This document shows positions 1-4,588 of a DNA stretch of 5,921 nt, piece by piece (the stretch's first letter is position 1; every line of letters begins with the position of its first letter). This stretch comes from Myxococcota bacterium (GTDB lineage Bacteria; Myxococcota; UBA4151), in the NCBI GenBank assembly GCA_028823075.1, contig JAPKCE010000133.1, positions 1 through 5,921 of the forward strand, in the 5' to 3' direction. The translations under genes and the position numbers were made by a program. The notes under the pieces are model-generated. The model worked only from the letters and a program-made list of their open reading frames with translations. It searched no databases and had not been told where the DNA came from.

Positions 1-394
1 GGTCGTAAAATTTGAGGTCTAGGCGCAAAGCCTTGTCGAATGAGGTGCGCCGCAAGTCGCGTAAAGCATTGAGCCCGAGACGCTGCAAACAAAGTTGCTG
101 CAACGCAAAGCACAAAGCGTAGCCAAGGGCGACACTAACGCCGATTAGCCCGAGCGAAGTCACCCCCGAAAGACGCTCTGCTTGAGAGCCCAGACCGCTC
201 ATGTAGCGATCGATGGCCTCACCGATGAGCCAGGGTTCGATCATCATGGCTGCGGTGATCGGTAGATACAGCACAAGGGCGACGACTAGGAAAACCCGAT
301 GAGGCTTCAGATACCGCCAGAGCCGCAGAACTAATTGTCCATCGCTCAGCCCGCTTAATCTCTCGACGCGATGTTCGTGGCTGAGATCGGTCAT
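1..394 (-). CDS. ABC exporter half-transporter, N-terminal part (cut by window edge)
   Basis: The frame is open from an ATG at 394-392 to the left edge and gives 131 residues with no stop. Two hydrophobic stretches, about residues 34-52 and 78-100, look like TM1 and TM2 of an ABC exporter membrane domain. The stretch RDLRRTSFDKALRLDLKFYD (112-131) matches the conserved segment after TM2 of this fold, where a cytoplasmic coupling helix ends in a '.lp..FfD'-like motif. The nucleotide-binding domain would lie off the window. The start codon overlaps the stop of the preceding ABC gene in ATGA, and a good Shine-Dalgarno sequence lies 6 nt upstream. Being adjacent and coupled to another half-transporter with a degenerate ATPase site, it is most likely the catalytically competent partner of a heterodimeric exporter of the MdlB or TM288 kind. 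The substrate is unknown. Confidence 0.85.
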   Translation of the reverse strand, partial: MTDLSHEHRVERLSGLSDGQLVLRLWRYLKPHRVFLVVALVLYLPITAAMMIEPWLIGEAIDRYMSGLGSQAERLSGVTSLGLIGVSVALGYALCFALQQLCLQRLGLNALRDLRRTSFDKALRLDLKFYD

Positions 395-2121
395 GAGGCT
401 TCCTTTTGCCGCTGTTCGGACCAGAGCTGGGCGTACATGCCAGCGGCGCGCAGCAGTTGGTGGTGTGTACCGCGCTCGCAGATCCGCCCTTCATCGAGGA
501 CGATGATCTCGTCGGCCTCAACGACGGCCGAAAGCCGGGTGGAGATGACCACGGTCGTCTGCTGGCTAGCTTCGTCGCGCAAATGTTTGATAATGCTGCG
601 CTCGGTCGCCACGTCGACAGCGCTCAGGCAATCATCGAGAATTAAGACCCGCCCACGATGAATCAACGCTCGGGCGATGGCGAGGCGTTGTCGCTGGCCA
701 CCGCTCAAGGTGAGCCCGCGCTCTCCAACTTCGGTAGAGTACTTGTCCGAAAACGTCATGATATCACCGTGAAGTTCAGCAGTTTTTGCCGCCGCTTCTA
801 GTTCCTCGGCTGGCGCATCTAGTCGCCCTAATGCGAGGTTTCTGTCCAGTCGGTCGGTGAGTAGAAATACTTCTTGGGGCACCACCGCCACATGGGCGCG
901 CAGATCTCTAATAGGCCATCGTTCAATGGGTTGCCCGTCCAATAAAACGCCGCCTTTCGGAGGCTCTTCCAGGCGAGTCAGAAGGCGCACCAGAGTCGTC
1001 TTTCCGCTAGCCACTTTACCAACAACCCCGAGCATGCCTCCAGCTGCCAAATCGATATTAATATCTTGCAGGACAGCGGCATCATCATCGGGATAATTAA
1101 AGCTCAGGTTCTCAACGCGGATGGCACCGTTTCTTTTCGCCGGCGCCTCGGCGTCTACTGCCTCGGTGATATTTGGTGGGAAACTAAGCAGAGCGTCGAG
1201 CCTGCGCCAGGCGGCTTTGCCCCGAGCAACGATGGCAATCACCCAGCCCAGTGAAATGGTTGGGCCGGCCAGCAGATGTAAATAGCCGGTAAAGGCAATG
1301 AAATCTGCCAGGCTGATCTCCGCCTGCACCACGGCTCGCCCACCGAAGAGCAGCGTGAACATGGCGCCGATACTGGTCACAGCGGCCATCAGTGGGAAGA
1401 GCAGGGCGCGAATCTGGGCCACCTGCCAACCGGCGCTGTGAACGGCCAGGTTATGCTTGTCGAAGCGCGCTGTAATCGCATCCTCTTCGGCATGAGCGCG
1501 GAGCAAGGCGACGCCACTAATAGCACCTTGCAAAAAGCGGGTCAGGCGTCCTGCCTCGGCGAGTTGAGCATGAAAGCGCTTTCCTAATTGTCGAGCCAGC
1601 CAACTGAGCACCAACAGCACACAAATATAGGGAGCCACCGTCAGCGCCGTGAGTTGAGGCGAGATGCTAATGCAAGCGACCAAGGCTCCGGCATAACCGA
1701 AGAGGGCGTTCATGATGCCGAGAACACCTGGCCCGAGAAAGAGACGCACCTGGCCCAAATCGGTGGTTGCGCGACTCATCACCTCGCCCACAGGGAAGCT
1801 ACGGAAGAACTGGCGCTGTTGCAGTAGAACGCTGCTGAAAATTTGTGCCCGAAGTTGATACTCAACTCGGCGACCGGGATCGAACAAGCAGACGCGGCTT
1901 GCCACGCGCACGACACCGAGAACAAGCGCCAGCCCGATGAGCACAAAGGCCAGTGGGATGGCGGTCAGCGGCTCGCTTTCGAGGCGCTCGACAATTAGTT
2001 TAAGGGTCCACGGCACGGCCAAAGAGAGCAGGGTAGCTACCAGTAACAACAGGCTTCCGAGCCCGTAACTCCGGCGCTCTTTGAGCCCTTCGATAAAGAG
2101 CAGAGATTTAGTCGCTTTCAA
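391..2121 (-). CDS. ABC exporter half-transporter with degenerate ATPase site (MdlA/TM287-like)
   Basis: The 576-residue protein has a normal half-exporter layout, with a membrane domain (about 15-300, six hydrophobic segments, conserved GEVMSRATTDL at 112-122) followed by a nucleotide-binding domain. ATPase motifs are the A-loop Tyr343, Walker A GKVASGKT (368-375), Q-loop Gln416, X-loop GERG (466-469), signature LSGGQ (472-476), Walker B VLILDD (492-497) and D-loop SAVD (500-503). Two catalytic positions are changed: Asp497 replaces the catalytic Glu, and Thr528 (ISTRLS) replaces the switch histidine. In heterodimeric exporters such as TM287/288 and TAP, one subunit carries such a degenerate site, so this is inferred to be the weakly hydrolysing half of a pair with the next gene. 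It acts in the inner membrane; the substrate is unknown (drug, lipid or peptide). The start is TTG, overlapping the kinase stop in TTGA. An in-frame TAA two codons upstream excludes an earlier start. No Shine-Dalgarno is visible, so translation probably depends on coupling. Confidence 0.93.
   Translation of the reverse strand: MKATKSLLFIEGLKERRSYGLGSLLLLVATLLSLAVPWTLKLIVERLESEPLTAIPLAFVLIGLALVLGVVRVASRVCLFDPGRRVEYQLRAQIFSSVLLQQRQFFRSFPVGEVMSRATTDLGQVRLFLGPGVLGIMNALFGYAGALVACISISPQLTALTVAPYICVLLVLSWLARQLGKRFHAQLAEAGRLTRFLQGAISGVALLRAHAEEDAITARFDKHNLAVHSAGWQVAQIRALLFPLMAAVTSIGAMFTLLFGGRAVVQAEISLADFIAFTGYLHLLAGPTISLGWVIAIVARGKAAWRRLDALLSFPPNITEAVDAEAPAKRNGAIRVENLSFNYPDDDAAVLQDINIDLAAGGMLGVVGKVASGKTTLVRLLTRLEEPPKGGVLLDGQPIERWPIRDLRAHVAVVPQEVFLLTDRLDRNLALGRLDAPAEELEAAAKTAELHGDIMTFSDKYSTEVGERGLTLSGGQRQRLAIARALIHRGRVLILDDCLSAVDVATERSIIKHLRDEASQQTTVVISTRLSAVVEADEIIVLDEGRICERGTHHQLLRAAGMYAQLWSEQRQKEAS
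401..407 (-). promoter_or_regulatory. Ribosome-binding site of the second ABC subunit
   Basis: On the minus strand the sequence AAAAGGA lies 6 nt before the ATG at 394. It sits inside the last codons of the upstream ABC gene, so the second subunit can recruit ribosomes itself as well as by coupling through the ATGA overlap. Confidence 0.6.
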
Positions 2122-3032
2122 GGCTTATCTACCGCCAAATGGAAGGCTACTGGCCCCCGCCGAAAAGTAAGCTCGCCGTCCGGCCCAAGCTCGCCGTCAA
2201 ATTCTGAGCGCAGCCCTTGGCCTTCGATGCGGATCTCTGTACCCAGCCCATGCTCTACAATCGGTAGGTGGATATGCTCACCGCTGTTGAGTTTGCGAGT
2301 CGCGCTCAAAGTCGTCAGCACCCCCTGATCGCGCACAGCGACAACATGAAGTTGATCGGAGAAGGGATCGGCGTGGGGGGTGATCATCTTACCTCCCCCA
2401 AAATAACGTCCACAGCCAACCGCTGTTAGGTAGCCCTTGCCCTGCATCAACAACTCTCCATCAACATGAACGCTCATTTCGGTCGAGCGATAACAGACGA
2501 TGCCTTGGATCATCGCCACCGTATAGCCGAACGCTCCCAGCCTTTTCAGCCCGCCTTCGATTGCATAGGCGACTGCGGCGCTAACGCCAAGCGAAGCCAC
2601 ATTAATGAACGACTTTTGGCTGTCGACAGCGCTGGCGAGGCCCGGGCGGTAGGCTCGCGGTGCACCTCGTAAAGCGGTCTTTAACCGAGCCTCTAAGGTG
2701 GCTTCCCCAGGAAGGCTTCGCATGAAATCGCTGCCCGTTCCGGTGGGAATTAAGCCGAGACAGAGTTCGGGGGTCTTACCGTCGGCGAGCACCTGAGTCG
2801 CCAGGTGAAAGCTGCCGTCACCACCGGCGACCAGCAATCGCTCCTCGTTGCGCAACTCTTCGATCATCGAGCGCGCCTGCGCGATGCTTTCCGGCAGATG
2901 CCAGCGTAGCGCCAAATCCTGTTCGTCGACGGCGCGCCGCAAGGCCTTGAGTCCGCGTCCGGCAAAGGGGTTAGCGATGAGATTGATGGCGCTCAAAATG
3001 GCTCCTTGGACAGGCTGTTCTGTTTCTGCCAT
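2118..3032 (-). CDS. YegS/BmrU-family lipid kinase (diacylglycerol kinase catalytic domain)
   Basis: With the ATG at 3032 this is a 304-residue protein, the usual length for the family, whose members phosphorylate diacylglycerol or related lipids with ATP at the membrane. Visible family motifs in order are NPFAGRG (21-27), GGDGS (70-74, nucleotide-binding loop), PTGTGSDFMR (96-105), GRYFGGGKMITPHAD (208-222) and FDGE (278-281). The usual Glu after GGDGT.N is Leu here (GGDGSFHL), and the usual DDG of the metal-site loop reads SDQ, so the substrate or metal site may differ from YegS. Possible earlier starts are ATG at 3065 and TTG at 3068, adding 11 or 12 residues (with MCPFAGKQ after the initiator). 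I prefer 3032 because the added residues do not resemble the family and a possible promoter would start transcripts near 3064. It is the first gene of the operon with the two ABC genes, which suggests modification and transport of one lipid or lipid-like compound, though this is inference. Confidence 0.88.
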   Translation of the reverse strand: MAETEQPVQGAILSAINLIANPFAGRGLKALRRAVDEQDLALRWHLPESIAQARSMIEELRNEERLLVAGGDGSFHLATQVLADGKTPELCLGLIPTGTGSDFMRSLPGEATLEARLKTALRGAPRAYRPGLASAVDSQKSFINVASLGVSAAVAYAIEGGLKRLGAFGYTVAMIQGIVCYRSTEMSVHVDGELLMQGKGYLTAVGCGRYFGGGKMITPHADPFSDQLHVVAVRDQGVLTTLSATRKLNSGEHIHLPIVEHGLGTEIRIEGQGLRSEFDGELGPDGELTFRRGPVAFHLAVDKP

Positions 3033-3053
3033 GCACCTGGTCTGCTTGCCAGC

Positions 3054-3060
3054 GAAAGGG
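3054..3060 (+). promoter_or_regulatory. Ribosome-binding site of the cysteine-rich protein
   Basis: GAAAGGG lies 7 nt before the ATG at 3068, a good Shine-Dalgarno match and spacing. It supports this start and the plus-strand reading over the antisense frames in the same place. Confidence 0.55.
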
Positions 3061-3067
3061 CACATCA

Positions 3068-3364
3068 ATGATCAAAGAAGACCCCAAATACTTTTGTCAT
3101 GCCTGCAAGGGTGAACTTGAACTTGAGGGCAGAGTCGGCTTTCGAGAGGCTTGCCTGCATTGCGAAGCCGATATGCATTCCTGTTTGAACTGCGAATTCT
3201 ACGATGTGGGTGCGCATAACAAGTGTCGCGAGCCGACTTCCGAGTACATTCCGGACCGTGCGGCGCGCAACTTCTGTGGTCACTTCGGAATGTTGAGCGG
3301 CGAGCGCGCCGGTGATGAAGAGAAAGAATCTGCGCTGAGCGCACTCGATGCTCTTTTCAAATAG
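3068..3364 (+). CDS. Small eight-cysteine protein, probable zinc-ribbon
   Basis: This 98-residue protein carries Cys10-x2-Cys13, Cys29-x2-Cys32, Cys39-x2-Cys42, Cys53 and Cys70, plus His50 and His72. Three CxxC knuckles and two further Cys are enough ligands for two structural metal sites, most likely Zn. The core CLNCEFYDVGAHNKCREP followed by ARNFCGHF is a pattern I recall from a family of uncharacterised bacterial proteins. No biochemical function is known to me. The C-terminal 25 residues (GERAGDEEKESALSALDALF) are charged and helix-prone and could contact a partner. There is no signal peptide or membrane segment, so it should be cytoplasmic. It is divergent from the lipid kinase with almost no space between the starts, and it may be read through into the ATP-grasp region, since no clear terminator follows. 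The Cys spacing makes the coding call firm; the role is open. Confidence 0.87.
   Translation: MIKEDPKYFCHACKGELELEGRVGFREACLHCEADMHSCLNCEFYDVGAHNKCREPTSEYIPDRAARNFCGHFGMLSGERAGDEEKESALSALDALFK
3071..3100 (-). promoter_or_regulatory. Possible sigma70-type promoter of the kinase-ABC operon
   Basis: On the minus strand, ATGACA (3100-3095, five of six matches to TTGACA) and TTTGAT (3076-3071, four of six to TATAAT) are separated by 18 nt. Transcription would begin near 3064, leaving a leader of about 30 nt before the ATG at 3032. The elements lie inside the 5' end of the divergent cysteine-rich gene. This is a pattern match only. Confidence 0.3.
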
Positions 3365-3397
3365 ATACGACAAAGATCTAGCGACGAAAAATTGCGT

Positions 3398-3426
3398 TTG
3401 CATCGCTGCAGTGAGTCGACTAGGAT
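3398..3426 (+). promoter_or_regulatory. Possible promoter ahead of the Cys-rich small ORF
   Basis: TTGCAT (3398-3403) and TAGGAT (3421-3426) are separated by 17 nt. The -10 match is four of six and the -35 match is poor. The start point would fall at about 3433, exactly on the ATG of the small ORF, which would make the message leaderless. The same AGGA (3422-3425) sits 7 nt before that ATG and could instead be its Shine-Dalgarno, so the two readings compete. Confidence 0.25.
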
Positions 3427-3432
3427 AGCAGT

Positions 3433-3519
3433 ATGATCAAACCTATCACCAGCCATGCTCTGCCGAACAACTGCGTCTGTTGTTGTTGTGCTACGACCGG
3501 CCGGTGCGCGTTGATCTAA
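3433..3519 (+). CDS. Candidate 28-residue Cys-rich leader or precursor peptide
   Basis: ATG to TAA encodes 28 residues, six of them Cys, with the core NNCVCCCCATTGRC at 12-25. Cys codons are at 3472, 3478, 3481, 3484, 3487 and 3505; the four in a row are all TGT. AGGA lies 7 nt before the ATG. The ORF ends 103 nt before the ATP-grasp start, and mutually exclusive hairpins lie between. The favoured reading is a leader peptide in which slow decoding of the Cys run senses cysteine or Cys-tRNA supply, as known for polycysteine leader ORFs in actinobacteria. Alternatives are a metal-binding or post-translationally modified precursor peptide acted on by the ATP-grasp enzyme, or a chance ORF created by the TGT run. 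It lacks the Asp and Glu acceptors expected of graspetide cores, which argues against that class. Confidence 0.4.
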   Translation: MIKPITSHALPNNCVCCCCATTGRCALI

Positions 3520-3543
3520 TTTACTTTAGAGAATTCAACAGCA

Positions 3544-3591
3544 GCCCGGGCGGTCAATCCGGGCGGTGCATTTCTGTATTTTGACGCCCGG
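3544..3591 (+). terminator. Two mutually exclusive hairpins, possible attenuator
   Basis: Segment A GCCCGG (3544-3549) pairs perfectly with CCGGGC (3559-3564) across a 9-nt loop, and a T-rich stretch follows at 3571-3582. Segment B CCGGGCG (3559-3565) also pairs perfectly over 7 bp with CGCCCGG (3585-3591) across a 19-nt loop. Both cannot form together. The first resembles a weak intrinsic terminator, although its T tract starts 6 nt after the stem rather than directly. The second would be the alternative, anti-terminating fold. Position between a Cys-codon ORF and the ATP-grasp gene suggests attenuation. The pairings are visible in the sequence; the function is inferred. Confidence 0.4.
3546..3567 (+). 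repeat. 9-nt direct repeat CCGGGCGGT
   Basis: CCGGGCGGT occurs at 3546-3554 and 3559-3567, separated by CAAT (13-nt period). The copies are identical. They may be two binding half-sites for a regulator, or a product of the RNA structure described for the same region, because either copy can pair with CGCCCGG at 3585-3591. Confidence 0.5.
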
Positions 3592-3611
3592 AAGACCTCT
3601 CAAAACCTTCC

Positions 3612-3616
3612 AGGAG
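3612..3616 (+). promoter_or_regulatory. Ribosome-binding site deciding the ATP-grasp start
   Basis: AGGAG lies 6 nt before the ATG at 3623. This favours that ATG over the in-frame GTG at 3566, which has no Shine-Dalgarno sequence and lies within the hairpin region. Confidence 0.75.
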
Positions 3617-3622
3617 CGTCCC

Positions 3623-4588
3623 ATGTCCCACCAACTACCAACCGTTCACATCCTCTACGAAAACCCCGCATGGCTGCCGCCTTTGACCGAAGCGCTCGAG
3701 GCGGAAGGCTTCCCGATTCGCCTCGTGCCAATCGACAGCGGTCTGCTCGATCCTTCCCAGGAACCTCCCGCTGGGCTCTGGATTAACCGCATTAGCCCGT
3801 CGTCGCATACCCGAGGTCATAACCACAGCGTCGGACTTACGCGAGAGATACTCGCATGGCTGCGCGCTCACCGCTGCCGGGTGATTAACGGTCTCGACGC
3901 CTTCGAACTCGAGATGAGCAAACTGCGCCAGGACATCGCTTTGCGCCGCCACGGCATTTTGACACCGAAGACCTTATTGGCGGTTGGCAAAGAAAAGATC
4001 ATCGAGGCGGCCAGTCGCATCGATGGCCCTTTCATCACTAAGCATAACCAGGGTGGCAAGGGTCTAGGAATCCAACTCTTCCAAAGCATCGACGGCTTGC
4101 GAGCCTACCTCGACAGCGATGCCTTTGACGAAGGTCCGGACGGTAAAATCATTCTACAGCAGTACATCGAGCCCGCCGAGCCGCATATTACTCGTGTCGA
4201 GTTGGTTGGGGGACAGTTCCTCTTCGCGATGAACAGCGCTACCGATGGGGGCTTTGAACTTTGCCCGAGCGACGCCTGCCAGTTACCGGTGCAGGCACCA
4301 GATGTCTGCCCGGCCGAGGATGCAGCGAGCAAGTTCTCAGCCGCCGACATCCAAGCAAACGATCCTCTGGTTCAAAAGTATCTTCGGCTCTGCGCCTTGG
4401 AGGGCATCGAGGTGGCGGGGATCGAGTTTATCACCGCGGCCGATGGCAAGCGTTACACCTACGATATCAACGGCACCACCAACTATAGCGGCGTGCTCGC
4501 TAAGCAGACCGGTGTCCACGGCATGAAGGCTTTTGCTCGTTACGTGTGCAGTATGGCCGGTTGCGCTTCCCTAGAAGAGGCAGCCTAG
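3623..4588 (+). CDS. RimK-like ATP-grasp ligase
   Basis: The 321-residue protein has an ATP-grasp layout: an N-terminal pre-ATP-grasp domain (about 1-100), then the ATP-binding core. Core features are Lys140 in FITKHN, the glycine-rich lid loop NQGGKGLG (142-149), LQQYIEP (178-184) at the hinge, and the metal-binding set Glu268 (GIEFI), Asp281, Asn283 and Asn287 in YTYDINGTTNY. That last motif is typical of RimK-like enzymes, often labelled alpha-L-glutamate ligases. Such enzymes form an acyl phosphate with ATP and join it to an amine, making peptide or peptide-like bonds; the substrate cannot be told here. The glutathione-synthetase and RimK groups share the fold. It is cytoplasmic, with no signal or membrane segment. 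Start at ATG 3623 is set by a strong ribosome-binding site; GTG 3566 would add 19 unlikely residues. The leader upstream suggests regulated expression, possibly by cysteine. Its stop interlocks with that of the convergent gene. Confidence 0.88.
   Translation: MSHQLPTVHILYENPAWLPPLTEALEAEGFPIRLVPIDSGLLDPSQEPPAGLWINRISPSSHTRGHNHSVGLTREILAWLRAHRCRVINGLDAFELEMSKLRQDIALRRHGILTPKTLLAVGKEKIIEAASRIDGPFITKHNQGGKGLGIQLFQSIDGLRAYLDSDAFDEGPDGKIILQQYIEPAEPHITRVELVGGQFLFAMNSATDGGFELCPSDACQLPVQAPDVCPAEDAASKFSAADIQANDPLVQKYLRLCALEGIEVAGIEFITAADGKRYTYDINGTTNYSGVLAKQTGVHGMKAFARYVCSMAGCASLEEAA

Larger units (their letters stand above)
3365..3622 (+). other. Leader region between the cysteine-rich gene and the ATP-grasp gene
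   Basis: This 258-nt gap contains, in order, a possible promoter (3398-3426), a 28-codon Cys-rich ORF (3433-3519), a TGT run, a 10-nt palindrome ACCGGCCGGT (3496-3505), a 9-nt direct repeat (3546-3567), overlapping hairpin segments (3544-3591) and the ribosome-binding site of the ATP-grasp gene (3612-3616). The order of Cys-codon ORF, alternative hairpins, then biosynthetic-type enzyme is the layout of a leader-peptide attenuator. No convincing terminator for the upstream cysteine-rich gene is seen at 3365-3397. Confidence 0.5.

Noticed and set aside
3065..3403. 112-residue minus-strand ORF antisense to the cysteine-rich gene
   Set aside because: The plus-strand frame has the CxxC pattern and a good ribosome-binding site; the antisense product shows no recognisable motif.
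3380..3407. AGCGA/TCGCT inverted repeat as a terminator of the cysteine-rich gene
   Set aside because: Only 5 bp with an 18-nt loop and no T tract after it.
3433..3519. Mini-ORF as a graspetide (microviridin-type) precursor for the ATP-grasp enzyme
   Set aside because: It has no Asp or Glu and only one Lys, near the N-terminus, so the usual ester or amide crosslinks could not form; a different modification is not excluded.
3566..3622. N-terminal extension of the ATP-grasp protein from GTG 3566
   Set aside because: No Shine-Dalgarno for the GTG, while AGGAG lies 6 nt before ATG 3623; the extension overlaps the hairpin region.
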